Source of the DNA: Salvia splendens
Lineage: Eukaryota > Streptophyta > Magnoliopsida > Lamiales > Lamiaceae
Direction of reading: 5' to 3'
Length of the DNA: 64,000 nucleotides
Assembly (NCBI RefSeq): GCF_004379255.2
Contig: NC_056044.1
Location: 3,125,001 to 3,189,000, forward strand
Shown: one piece after another, positions 11,788 through 23,782 of the stretch
Layout of the letters: each line of letters starts with the position of its first letter
Numbering within the stretch: the stretch's first letter is position 1
Program-made: the position numbers and the translations under genes
The notes under the pieces: model-generated
Databases searched by the model: none
Seen by the model: only the letters and a program-made list of their open reading frames with translations
Told to the model about the DNA's origin: nothing

Positions 11788-12715
11788 AAACAGCGTAGAC
11801 TTATAAGAAATAAGTCCACGTAGAAAATTGGAAATACGATCTCTTATAAAATTACCTAAGTTAATCCTTTTTAAAAAAAGACTTCCAGTAAATATGAAAT
11901 GTACCATGGGGTCAACTGTACATGACAAAATCAGTGTTATTTGGTCAAGTTGGCAATTCTTTTATATACAGATACTAGTGCTACTAAATATATACGAACT
12001 AAAATAAATAAGTCTAGTATATATGGGAGTGGGGTGTAGGTCCAAAACTTTCACAAATAATTAATTAAGTTCCCTTAGATATGGACCAGCATTTTCCTAA
12101 GATATTATCATGCATCGTGCCCACTACAACGACATCAACTAATTATATTGTAGTACCATTCTTTTCTTACATAACGACAACTAATAAGATTAGTTGCAGA
12201 TAGTCGTCGTATCGACAATTTTATATTCGATACCAAATGACCAATCTATGCATTTGGATATATCTATAAATTTCAGAATATTTGCTTGTTCATATTTTCT
12301 TTTTTTCCATACTATGAACTATTTTTAATAAGAAATTTGGACTCTTTTTGGCTTTTATCCAAAATTAATTTATCTCCAAATTGACGTATACATGTTTACG
12401 GAATCGCTAGTATGACTGATTCAAATGTCATTAAAACGGACGTTTTTAATAGACAAGGTAATTTGGATGTCGTAAATACACAAAATTTCGATATTTTATT
12501 GTTAAAACTCCTCCGGATATATTTGAATGAAAAATACATTATGTAAGCTTCTCACTGGAATTTAATTTTCTCTGAATTAAAGCTTACATATTCACCGAAA
12601 GGGTTACTTCGACACATCAATGAAAGGATGCCGTTTTTAAGGTCATTGAGATAAATATTAGGGATTATGATTTAGAGATTTATTGACAGGCTAGCAATAT
12701 TTGGAATTAAAATAT
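11788..12715. other. AT-rich intergenic DNA, no gene seen
   Basis: No supported gene or repeat structure was recognised here. Confidence 0.5.
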
Positions 12716-12723
12716 AACTATAT

Positions 12724-13257
12724 AGGGTTGTGTTCAATTGAGATTTTTCAGTCTAATTGAGAATTGAGATGCATTATCACCCACTCATTTTTATTAAATG
12801 AGTGGTCCAGAATTTGCCCTGTGGAAAATATTTTTAGATTAATTAATTATGAGATGGCAGAATGATAATTTCATGGTACATTTTATTCAATAAATACTTT
12901 TTTTAATTTTAATTTTTTTAAATTTTTAAAAAAAATTTTTTTTTAAACTTTTTTATTTTTTTATTTTAAAATTTTTTTGTTTTAACTTTTTTTTGTCAAC
13001 TACATATACAATTTATGTCAACTACACACCTATAATGTCAACTACATATATAATTAATGTCAACTATACACATATAATGTCAATCATAAGCTGTTGACAT
13101 TTAATGTGCAAGCTATTGACATGTGATGTGCAGGCTATCGACGATAATACCCTGAGTTGACATAATCTACTTGCAGTTAACATTTTGAAAATGTTGTAAA
13201 TGAGTGGCTGAAAATGCATCTTAATTAAGTTAAAAAATTTCAACCTAATAGGACCCT
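12724..13257. mobile_element. hAT-type MITE with 8-bp target duplication and internal minisatellite
   Basis: The 534-bp element is flanked by a perfect 8-bp direct repeat AACTATAT (12716-12723 and 13258-13265). Its ends, AGGGTTGTGTTCAATTGA and AGGGTCCTATTAGGTTGA (right end read inverted), form imperfect terminal inverted repeats. Eight-bp duplications are characteristic of hAT elements. Inside, about 13010-13140, a unit of about 20 bp starting GTCAACTAC recurs four to five times, followed by GTTGACAT/ATTGACAT variants. There is no transposase ORF. Confidence 0.8.
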
Positions 13258-13265
13258 AACTATAT

Positions 13266-13659
13266 ACATAAAATTTAAATGGACTACGACGTAATTACGC
13301 TCACAAATGGTGAGCGACATATCAATTTTATTTATGAGAGTTTATATTATACATATATATATAGAAGTAGAAAATGTGAGAGTGTGTATATATATACATA
13401 TAAGTAGAAATATTCCATGTCCATATACAAAGAAAGAAAAAGGAATACGATAGAAAGTTCCATAATGTGGGCGTAATAAACAAACACAACCATATCCCAA
13501 AAACAAAATTGGTAGCAGACGATTCGCTTAAAACGAATATAAATACATCTAAGGATGCTAAAAAGATAAGGTTCAACACACAGCCTTATTCATAATATCC
13601 ACCAATTAGTACTACTTCTATTTCACTATATGTGTATATATTAAGTCATATTTGCATTG
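13266..13659. other. AT-rich intergenic DNA
   Basis: The stretch holds TA-rich microsatellite tracts (about 13350-13400) and no supported gene. Confidence 0.45.
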
Positions 13660-13662
13660 TAA

Positions 13663-14336
13663 GAGTGTCCACGGTGGGAGAGCAGTGGCTCGGGTGCGCG
13701 GCCCCCGCTACAGAGAGCCATGATCGGTGGCTGGGAGCCGAGAGCCGAGAGGGAGCCGCGGCCTTCACACGGCTCAACCGTGTGTTCCGCGCCCACCACT
13801 GCAGCGGGCCGCATTTCGTGGCCCAGCCACCGAAAATTATTTTTTTTGCTTCTTTTTTTTATAATCACACACCATTTTTCCTCCATTTTTCTACCCCAAT
13901 TCAAACACCACTCTTCCCAATCTCTTTTAATTCAATCTATTTGGTTGAAGAGGTTTGGAACCGTAGAAGGAGCGCTGCAGAGTGATATGGGTTTTCGGGT
14001 TGTTGTTTTTAAACTAGAAAATTTTCGTTGTATAATTTTCTCATTTTAATATAATATAACGAAGTTCTTGTTAAACTTTTTTTTGTTAGGTTGTGAATTT
14101 TTTTTTATTTACAATCCAAATTATTTTATTTTAATTAAAACTATAAATATCATAAATTATAGTCTAATAAAATTTATTGTAGTTAAATTAAAAAATATTA
14201 TTAAAAAAAGTAAACAAATTAATTTTTATTTGGAGCGGGCCACATTTCGTGGTCCTTGTTATTTACCATTGTGGAGAGCCTAAGAGAGCCACATTTGGTG
14301 GCCGGGCCAACTTTGGTGGCCCCATTGTGGACACTC
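13663..14336. mobile_element. Harbinger MITE, deletion derivative of the 42945-45003 element
   Basis: TAA flanks both ends (13660-13662 and 14337-14339). The ends GAGTGTCCACGGTGGGAG and GAGTGTCCACAATGGGG (right end inverted) are terminal inverted repeats. The left 180 bp (GC-rich, with GGGAGCCGCGGCC) matches the right end of the 2-kb Harbinger element near SUT4. The right 100 bp, with GGCCACCAAAGTTGGCCCGG on the opposite strand, matches that element's left end. The AT-rich core has no transposase or ORF1 remnant, so it is an internally deleted copy. Confidence 0.8.
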
Positions 14337-14339
14337 TAA

Positions 14340-15444
14340 GACCCTCCCCTCACTTGGTCTCTCTGTTTCTCTCACACACACATATATACATATATAATTT
14401 GTATTTTTCTTTCATTACATGCCAATATACTATGCATCACCCAACCTAATCACGACTATTAAACTCCATTAAAAAATTAAAGAAATTTGTAGGATTGGAT
14501 TAGGGGCGAGCTAGATAGGTTTTCAATTTGCTTTATTCATGTTTGATAAATTTTATCATCAATCTTTTCAAAATGGTGATGTGGCTACTAGCAATAGATA
14601 ACTACAACTTGAATATTAAATTTGATGTATCATCACCCGTCCTATATAGGAAAATTGAATGTTTATTATTTTATAGTTTTAAATTGTATATTTGATAATG
14701 TAGGTTAGTTTTTTTCTAGGACGCGGACGCAAAAGTTATTCTTTCTTATAATTAGCTTTTAAGAAATTAGCTTCAAGAGTATAGTAACAATTAAAAAACA
14801 ATAAATAGGAAAATATCCCTTTTTGGCACATCAAATACATTTCAGCTGAAAAAAGAACCTTCCAAAATGGGCGAACATAATAGTATATGGCAAATGTCAA
14901 CGAAAATGTCCTATAAAAAGAAAATTAAGAATAAAAAAGATTTCATTCCTTGCACATAACAAATGCGTCGTTCTAAAGCAAATAATGATAATTGACGTAT
15001 GCTCCCTCCATGTTTCTCATTTGGCACTTTGAACCTCAAATTTCCGTATATACGAAGGGAAGAAGCAAAAATGTTCGATATGAAATGCTTTCATAACGTT
15101 GGTCGTTTGCTTCTATTTTCTCGTTTCTATAATGTTTTTTAGATTCTATAACACTTGATATATTATTTTCTTCTAGTTGTTTTTACTATGAGTTGATTTT
15201 GTATGATAGCTCGTCATCTATCAATTTTATACCACATCCAAAAAATAAGACACTTTCATGATTAAGTTTGTCCCATTTTTGTTTACTATTATTGTAAGTG
15301 TGATATAAATCACTTTAGATTTTGAAACTATTGTATAAAAAGGATGTACACCAAAACTACTAAAACAATCAGAACTCACTCACACATAGTAATATGATAA
15401 TTGGAATTCCCAACTTATTGATAGTAGATAAAACTTTACTGGGC
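14340..15444. other. AT-rich intergenic DNA, no gene seen
   Basis: A CA/TA-rich simple tract lies near 14370-14400. Nothing else is supported. Confidence 0.5.
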
Positions 15445-15447
15445 TAA

Positions 15448-15845
15448 GAGCATCAGCAATGGCGCCCGTCCTGGCAGAATTCCGGCCGGCGTGTCGGAAT
15501 TCCGCGGCGGACGTCCGCCATTGTGCATGGTATGCACGGATACGGAATTCCGCCGAGGACACCGCAGTTCCGCGGCGTTAAGCGGAATTCCGCCGCGACG
15601 GGCGTACGGACGTCCGCCATTGCGTTGACTCCCACGGACGTCCGCGCGGAATTCCCGTTTATTGCATTATTTTTTTTAAAATTGTGGGAAGTCCTTCGGG
15701 AAATCCTTGGGGATGTCCGTCACTATGCAGTGGGAAATCCTTATGACGTGGCAGTGCAGTGGGAAGTCCGTATAACGTAGCATGAGGTGTTTTTGAGAAT
15801 TATGCGGGGAATTCCGCTGGGAATTCCGTGCTAGTGGTGATGCTC
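15448..15845. mobile_element. GC-rich, palindrome-rich Harbinger-like MITE
   Basis: TAA duplications flank the element (15445-15447 and 15846-15848). Its ends GAGCATCAGCAATGGCG and GAGCATCACCACTAGCA (right end inverted) are terminal inverted repeats. The body repeats small palindromes such as GCGGAATTCCGC and GCGGACGTCCGC, making it far more GC-rich than its surroundings. A second copy in the opposite orientation lies at 31452-31969. Confidence 0.75.
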
Positions 15846-15848
15846 TAA

Positions 15849-16690
15849 CACATCAGCGATAATGATTACGAATTCTTCAATGTAAAATTTAATACTAGTA
15901 GGTACTTACCGTTTTTATACGATTGCCTATATTATACTATCATGTCATACTAAATTTAAATAAAATTCCTTATTTCGGACATTAATTGCTTTATCATTAA
16001 TCCGATACATAGTCATTCTACATTTTTGGTTGTGCAACGTTGAATAAAAATAAAATTGAAAGGGGCGACTATATAAAATTTTCCTTTGTTGACTTTTTGA
16101 TTGACCCGTCAAGTTGAAATATGTCGGAGCCGAATTATAATGACTTTAATAATAATAATTGAATGATTGGTAACTATTTGAAAATAATTATTGATTTTTT
16201 GACCATTATACCCACATAAAAGTACCAAAACAACTCTAGGTCGGGATCGTGCAAACAATGGTTATAAAATTCCCAAAGAAAAAAGACCTTCGTTATTTAT
16301 TACTCCTACGTCAAATTTACAAATAGTTTGATCAGTCAATTGCAATTTTTAGTTTTCACCACATTAATATTAGTAGGAGTACAATTCATTTGAATTACTA
16401 GAAAATTTTTTACATTGCGTAATTCATGTGAGCATTATTCATTAGCATTGATCTCATTTAATCTACGTTCAATGCTTTTGCATTATCTTATACATTAAGT
16501 TTAATTACAATATCCTAAAATTTGTTATTAATTTAATCATTAGTATAAATATAAAAATAAAAGTTCAATTAAAAGAAAAAAAAATTAAATAAAAACCAAT
16601 ATAGTATAAAAATTAAAATAAATAGTGCTAACATTAGTTACATTACCATAATTTGGAAAATGTGGGTAATTCGAATATACAAAACGCGTG
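15849..16690. other. AT-rich upstream region of the inositol kinase gene
   Basis: AT-rich sequence with no ORF. It presumably includes distal promoter sequence for the gene starting at 17200; no confident element was picked out. Confidence 0.4.
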
Positions 16691-17199
16691 TTTTCCACGA
16701 AAGCAGCCCAGCGCGTTCTACAGTTGCCTCTCTATCTCTCTCTCCACACAAACAATCCACACACATGTCAATAGATACTACATATATATAGATACATACA
16801 GATCCATGAAATCAGATTTTGTATGTATATATATACGTAGGTTTTCCTTCATCTTCATCGCTCCACGCGTTGCATTTCAGCTTCTACGCTTTCGCTCTAC
16901 AGCTCATCTCTCTCTCTCTGCAAACACGCCGTCTCTCTCTCTCTACCCGTTTATTGTCTAAATCTCCGCTCTCTCGCTCCAATTCCAGCCTCGTATTTTC
17001 CAATCTACACACAATCTGACACTTGCTACATTTGTAGAGAAGCCTCATTGAGAAAATAAATCAACGCGAACGAGGCGAATTTGGCGAATCGAAATTAATT
17101 TTATTTGTATTGGCTTTGTTGGAGGAAGGGGATTGAATCTCGGTGTGTGCGTTTGAATACCTGTATTATATATCTATATTTAGGTAATCGGTGTTGGAG
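16691..17199 (+). promoter_or_regulatory. Promoter/5' UTR of the inositol kinase gene with CT-repeat tracts
   Basis: CT/TCTC microsatellite tracts (about 16728-16745, 16905-16920 and 16932-16945) lie 250-470 bp before the ATG. Pyrimidine-rich tracts are typical of plant core promoters and leaders. The transcription start is not determined. Confidence 0.4.
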
Positions 17200-20100
17200 A
17201 TGAGGATGGGTGGTGAATTGGCCTACTGCACAGAAGAAAAGGAGGAAGAGGTCATAAAAGACACGGAGCTGGAGGACGAGAAAATGGTGGCGAAGATGAG
17301 ATATTCGGCGGCTGCGATCGGTGGAGGCTTTTCTCCGCCGCCGTCGACGATGAAGGCTGTCGTCGTCGGCTACGCCCTTACCACGAAGAAGATTAAGAGC
17401 TTTCTGCAGCCCAAGCTTGAAGGATTAGCTAGGTAACTCATAATCTCATTCATTTTGTATTTATCTCTGCGTTCCGATGTATTTCTATCTATCTAATTGT
17501 ATGTATGTATGATTTGCACCTTGGAATTCTTTGTGAAAATATGGAAACGAGGATATTTGTTTGTGATTTGTTTGCAGATAAAACAAAAACATGTGTAATT
17601 ACTGTTCAGGGGATTGATTGGTATCGACTCTGCTATTTGATTAATGCTGAAACTGTTTGTGTTAAATTCTATCGAATTGAAACGTGATCAATTTGATTCG
17701 TTTTTCAAATTTTAGATTTTATTATGGAGAAATTTGGGATTGTTTCTGTTCATAAGGTTCTGTTTGATTTTCTACTTATGTAATGTTCTTATATCGTCTA
17801 TGGAGTCTATTTTGGAGGAAAATTATGTTAATGTGATATTTATGGAGGAATTGAACCTGGTTATGGTTTTACAGGGATGTTACTTTTGAAGAAATATTCT
17901 CAATGAAGTCAAATCCTCATTTGTGGTGTATGTTCTATTGGTGTTTACATATAGGATATTATTGAGGAAATTATATGGTCCTTGTCCCTTTCACTGATTT
18001 TTGTACTCTTCCAATTTCTAGTACTCTATTCGTGAGCTGTCCTTTTTTCCTGTCTTGAAGGGAATGGACACTTGATTTGACATGAATGAATGAATTTATT
18101 TAGCTTTCAGTGACAGATATTATAAGTTTCTCATGAATTATATTCACTTTCTTTACCCCTCCATGTCTTACAATGTGTTAATTTTGTCCTTCTGTGCGTA
18201 GTAACTTAAGTGGATGTTCATATTGTTATTACAATATGATTACTCAAGCTTTTACTATCAGCCGTCATGATCTATTTCCTCTTGACATTTAAACTATTCT
18301 TGGTCTATGATAGATCCAAAGCTTTCTTTGGAATTGATGAGTATCTTTTTCCTCCTAACTCATTCCTTTCTTGCATAAGAAAATTGCAAGTATTTAGCAA
18401 TTGTTGCTCTCCAAACCCCAACATCCTTGATGATTTGAGATTCAACGTAGAGTGCATGTTCTCTATTATCCTAGCTAGGTGAATGAGAAGGAAACAACAA
18501 TAACGCTTTTATGCTTTTATATGGAAATTATCAATAATTTCAATGATAACGAATCCCCTTATGGAATGTGCATGTGCTTCTGTTTTTGCTCTATAATTGC
18601 GTAGCGTAGTACTTGAACCACTATTAGCTAATTGAATACAGTTACAAAAAAGTGCAGGAATAAAGGAATTCTATTTGTGGCTATTGACATTAGTAAACCA
18701 CTTTCGGATCAAGGTCCCTTTGACATTGTGTTACATAAGGTGAGTTTTCTGTGCCTTGTCGACCCTATTCAATGTCTTGATTGATACTCTTTTATTCTTT
18801 TATATTTAAAAGTGAGATAGTTAATCTATACATTGAACTTCCATTCTTGTCATGCAGTTATCTGGAAAAGAATGGCGATCCATACTTGAGGTTGGTCTCA
18901 TCATTCAGTGTGTCAATCATGTTAAGAAAATGTGTTTTCCCAAATCCCAAGTAGCCTAATGGGTCATTCAGTGTATATTTAAATGAGGGACTCATACCTG
19001 TGGATTTGAAGACAAAATATCCTAGGGCCAATTCTCATCCTTACCTTTTACTCTTTTTTGAAGGATTATCGGATAACACATCCCAACGTCACAGTTCTTG
19101 ATCCTCCTGATGCCATACAGCATGTGTACAGCCGCCAGTCTATGCTCCAGGTTGTTGCTGACCTGAATCTGTCAGACCACTATGGTAATCTTTTATGGGC
19201 ATGCAATTTTTACATAAGGCTTTTCTTTAATTTTAAGCTCGTTCTTTCCTCGGTATAAGAATTATTGTGGATACCACAAACAGATAGATTGTCCAGCTTT
19301 TGCAAAAATCACCTCTCTCTCATTCCCTTTTGTCTTGCAGGTAAAGTAGGTGTACCTGAACAGTTGGTTATCAAAAAAGATTCATCATCAATTCCTGATT
19401 CTGTGAACATGGCTGGGTTGAGGCTGCCACTGGGTATGTCTCCTTGATATGGAAATATATTTGTGCTTTGGCTGTTACATGGATGTTTAATGTTTAAATA
19501 TAGTAATCAATCTGTGTATGTTTTAGTGGCAAAGCCGTTATTTGCAAAGTCACATGAACTATCTCTGGCGTATGACGAGTTGTCCCTCCAAAAGCTTGAA
19601 CCCCCACTTGTCCTGCAGGAATTTATTAATCACGGTATGAAATCACAGCTCCCCTGGTTTCCCTTACCTGTTCAGTGGCTAGCATGGAGAAATGTGTTAA
19701 CTGTCTCTTGAATATTTTCCTTTCTTGTGATTTAGGAGGCGTCCTCTTCAAAGTTTATATTGTTGGTGAAGCAATAAAGGTGCTCAGACGTTTCTCGTTG
19801 CCAGATGTCAGTAAGCGTGAGCTGAAAGCGAGTGCAGGTGTTTATCGTTTCCCTAGAGTATCTTGTGCTGCTGCATCTGCTGATGAAGCAGACTTGGATC
19901 CTCATGTTGCCGGTAGGTAGACTTGCAATTCATGCATGAGCTTAGCATTTGATTGTATAATGTGATCTGTGAAAAAATCCATTTATCTCCCCTTTTCCAC
20001 CTTCGAATATTTGGTGGTTCTTGTTAACATCTTCTGCCTGGGTTGAATTTATGAAAATTTATGCCAAGGGGTTAAAAAGTACTTTTATCTCTGCAGAGCT

Positions 20101-20531
20101 CCCTCCAAAACCGTTACTTGAGAGACTGGCTAAAGAACTACGACACCGGCTGGTATTCTTCTTGCCCATTTTGTAATTGAGTCTGTTATGCGAGTTACTG
20201 CTACTTACTTGAGCTCTAATCCTTGTGCCTCTGAAATAGGGTCTCCGGTTGTTCAACTTGGATATGATTCGTGAGCATGGAACTCGAGACCGTTACTACG
20301 TGATAGACATTAACTATTTTCCAGGTATATAACACACCCAAGTCAATTCATCTTGCTAATAGTTTTTCTTTCCCTTGGATGGATTAAGGAGTCTTCTTGT
20401 TTTCAGAAATGCAAAAGAAACACACTAATCGGGGATCTAAATGTCTGTTGCGACATGCAGGATATGGGAAGATGCCCGAATATGAGCATATATTTACAGA
20501 TTTCCTTTTGAGCATTGTTCAAAGCAAATAA
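17200..20531 (+). CDS. ITPK: Inositol-tetrakisphosphate 1-kinase / inositol 1,3,4-trisphosphate 5/6-kinase
   Basis: Ten exons (17200-17432, 18658-18739, 18858-18890, 19064-19184, 19341-19433, 19527-19634, 19736-19912, 20097-20152, 20240-20324, 20461-20531) join in frame to 352 residues, all with GT-AG introns. The enzyme is an ATP-grasp kinase that phosphorylates inositol tris- and tetrakisphosphates in the phytate and inositol-pyrophosphate pathway, probably in cytosol and nucleus. Visible family features are the N-terminal inositol-binding part ([18 protein letters not shown]), the ATP-grasp core ([20 protein letters not shown] region; [19 protein letters not shown]), and the C-terminal metal-binding [15 protein letters not shown]. 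The length matches Arabidopsis ITPK3 (about 353 residues) better than the longer ITPK2 or ITPK4, so it is probably ITPK3-like. The ATG at 17200 is followed by an acidic 30-residue lead. An in-frame ATG at 17206 is an alternative start. Confidence 0.92.
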
Positions 20532-21341
20532 AAAGTCGGAAAACCTGGCAAGAGATTTCCGAATGATGTATAAACAAAGCTCGTTCGTGCTGCCCAAGAT
20601 CCAAAACAAGCAGTTGAAAAAAGCGAAGCTGCCTGCATAGGTGGTAAGCAATGGTGTCATTTGAAGTGCAAAGAATATGGATAATCTGTTCCCTTCTTGC
20701 TCTGATCCTCGACATCGCTTCAAGGGCGATAATCTCGTTGGCGACTCCGTGTCCATGTCTAATAATGTTCGAGTTTTTGTTTATTCATGTGTTTTTTCTA
20801 ATTTATAGTTTAGCATTTCTTCTGTAAATCCTTCTCTTAGAGAAGCACCGTGTAAATAAAGTCTCTTCATAGTTTAGCATTTCATCGTCTCATTTTTTGC
20901 TACTTCTGTTACTATTTTTTCCATGGATATACTTTTGTTTTTACTTATTCTAACTCTTAACTTTAAAACTTCATATTTTATATGATAGTATAAATCAATT
21001 TTTTTTCGCACGAGTATATGCTAACAAGACCCATCTATAATCATCATTACCCTCAACAAAACAATACTATATGCTAGGAAATGGATTCAAGATTTGGTAA
21101 CATGTGCTACATAGTATTATTTGTCATTGTGTATATAGTTTGTTTAAACGCGATCTACACGATAAGATATCTGGGAGTAACTACGAAGAACTCGAGCTCA
21201 GCATGGAATAAACTATAAAGAGAAAAAGTGAAAAACATCCATTTCAAGAGGTCTTCACATCTATTTCATGATATGGATATTTTAGTCTCATAAAGTTAAC
21301 TACCACACTGTAGAATTCGTTACCGATGGACTAGTTAGTGC
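20532..21341. other. 3' UTR and intergenic DNA between convergent genes
   Basis: The inositol kinase 3' UTR probably ends near 20860-20880, where AATAAAG occurs. The rest lies between convergent genes and shows no ORF of note. Confidence 0.5.
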
Positions 21342-23691
21342 TCACACAGCCTTTACATCGGAAGACTCACTGGATGCGGCCGTATCATCTTTGTGCTTGA
21401 CCATTCCAGAATCAACGAGAATAGGAATCTCCGCAGCAAGCCATGGCGCAAGGCCCAAGCAAAGTGCATGTGCTATGCCAAACCTAGGACTGGGAAATTA
21501 GAACAAAACAAATTGGAGTCAGAATGATCACTCAGTCTGCGAACAAAATGTTCTTTCCTAAATAGAAACCACAAAAACATAAACTGATCATGATATCAGT
21601 GGAAGCATGTCTTCATTGGGTTTTATAAATATTTCTCATGGAATAAAAGTAGCGGCAAAGAATGGTTCCAAAATGTCAAATTCATCTTAGATCATGGTGG
21701 ATTAACTCACGAGAGGAACGCATTGTCACGGAGATGAGATGTGCAAGCTTATAATCCTCTCACAGAAATAGCAGAGGGCACCACCTTTCACACATAGATT
21801 TGGATGTTTAGTAGCTCTCCCACAATAGGAAGTATAATAAAGATTATTACAGTAAATGTAGCCATTTTCCGTGGTGGTGTCCGCTATTGTACCAGTCCAC
21901 CATTTCTTATGTACAAATGCCAATAAGAGATGCATATCTATCTTGATACCACAAATTTCAACAAAACAATCAGCTACAGGCAACTAGTGGGTCCTATGTA
22001 GGCTATTGAGCCAATTTTGCTATTTAGATATCCACATTTGTATTTTCTCTCCCAAATGTTCTATTCTTGTTAACTTGATCAGAAACACTTTTAACATAAG
22101 TAGGCAATAATAACTTTCATTATAGGGCAGAGCCACAGAGGGATCAACTGCATAAGATGATTATGAATACTATCTGTAGGTAGGTAGGATCTGGATGCCT
22201 ACTTACCAAAGAGGACTTTGTGTTTCAGATACACCAAATGATTCATTTCACAGATATGGTATATGAAATAACCTACCAATTTCTTATATTGAACCCACGG
22301 GATGATAAAATCAATGGTACTTGTATCGTGAAACTAAAGATTAACACCACAACTACTCAGACCAAAAACAGAAAACACCAAAGAACTAAGAACTAACTCC
22401 TAAAAAACTACTAACAAAAATTTCAGTATTATCGCTCAGAATTGTTTTCTGCGGAGGGTAATGTTTATAAGTATTTGAACTCGTGGGTGGGATTGATCAT
22501 TCACTACAGAAACCAATGTTCAACTGTTATCAGAATTCAGTTTAGACGATTAAATCATGAAACATACGATATTGTGGATATAAAAAGGTTTACAATAAGC
22601 ATCAAACCAAAAATCCATTCATCTATAATCAGAAATGAGAAATCTATGATGATAAGAAGCTCCCCATCTGTTAGTGGTTTAATCCATTACCAAAAACCTT
22701 CCACATTCGATGCACTCCCAATCAAGATTTCCCCAATTTCAATCGAAAACACATGTTCTCTATAGATAAAAGAAGACCTTGCAAACAGTATCAATACTTA
22801 TCCCACTCATCACCATTCACCAGAAACTCAATCCAACAACTCAGACTAAAACATGAAATTAAGCTCAAACACATTAAAAAATTACCAATTTTTGGCCCAC
22901 AGCGGCTTGAAATGGACGGTCAGGCATATCTTCCCTCCTCTATACATCTACACAAAAAATCAACAAAGAGGGATAGAAACACGCACAAAACAAGTACAAA
23001 CTAAGGCTCCGTTCGGTATCATGGAATTGATTCTGCGGAATTAGAAATGGAGCCTTCAATTCCAAATCCAATGTTTGGTACCGCATAATTTTTGGATTTG
23101 GGATTGAATTACAATTTCAATTACTCCCAATTCCACAATTTGAACCTTCACACAATACACACACTGCACACACACACAATGAGCACGCGCACACACTTTA
23201 TATGAATATGATTTTAACGAACAGAGGATTTGGAATTGAATTTCCTTCAAATTCAATTATGTAGAATTCTTATTCCAATTCAATCTGACGAACGGACCCT
23301 AAACAAAGCAATCAAAAACACATAAGCACTAAACGAAACAATCAAAAACAAAAGGAACCTTTTGGGTTTTGCCGTCGAGTTGGGGCAATTCGAGTTCAGG
23401 GGCGGTGGCGGGATACGTGACGGGTATGTCGAACTGCAAATCGAACTCGTATTTGAGCAAATTGTGGATGTACCAGCACTTGCCGGTCCAGCGGGTGCCC
23501 TCCGGGTTGGCGGCGGAGATCCGGAACCAGTCGTTGTCCTTGGATTTGTTCATGGCGGTGTAGGCGATCAGCGCCTTGTACTCCTCCTTCAGCCGCTGCG
23601 TCCACGCGGCGCCGTCTCGCGGCCCGGCCTTCACCGACAGGAGAGGGATCTGCGTCAGCGTCGATTTTGTCGTCGGATCCCAAGTCTCCAT
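21342..23691 (-). CDS. UFC1: Ubiquitin-fold modifier-conjugating enzyme 1 (UFM1 E2)
   Basis: Three exons (23691-23359, 22947-22886, 21489-21342) join to 180 residues; both introns are GT-AG (411 bp and 1396 bp). UFC1 accepts UFM1 from UBA5 as a thioester and passes it to the UFL1 ligase complex for ufmylation of ER-bound ribosomes. The start ([18 protein letters not shown]), the central [20 protein letters not shown] and [20 protein letters not shown], and the C-terminal [15 protein letters not shown] are family hallmarks. The catalytic Cys lies in [14 protein letters not shown], about residue 119, encoded by the small middle exon. The in-frame sequence upstream of 23691 has no ATG, which fixes the start. 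A MITE sits in intron 1, and a foldback element begins only about 90 bp upstream of the ATG. Confidence 0.95.
23005..23299. mobile_element. MITE in UFC1 intron 1
   Basis: TAA flanks both ends (23002-23004 and 23300-23302). The ends GGCTCCGTTCGGTA and GGGTCCGTTCGTCA (right end inverted) form terminal inverted repeats, with further inverted similarity (GGAATTGATTC/TTGAATTGG) inside. It is about 295 bp long and contains a CACA-rich tract near 23150-23180. A Harbinger-like origin is inferred from the 3-bp duplication. Confidence 0.65.
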
Positions 23692-23782
23692 GATTGACCC
23701 GGATTTCCGACCCGAATTGATTGAGCTGTTTTGTCTTCGAAAAAACTTCCAACTGCCCAATCAATTTTAGACCTTTTCTCGA

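Noticed and set aside
20403..20756. Minus-strand ORFs across the last inositol-kinase exon
   Set aside because: They are antisense to a well-supported exon and its 3' UTR, with no domain features.
22442..23044. Overlapping plus-strand ORFs within the UFC1 introns
   Set aside because: They run through UFC1 intron 2, its small middle exon and the start of intron 1, read the middle exon on the wrong strand, and show no protein features.
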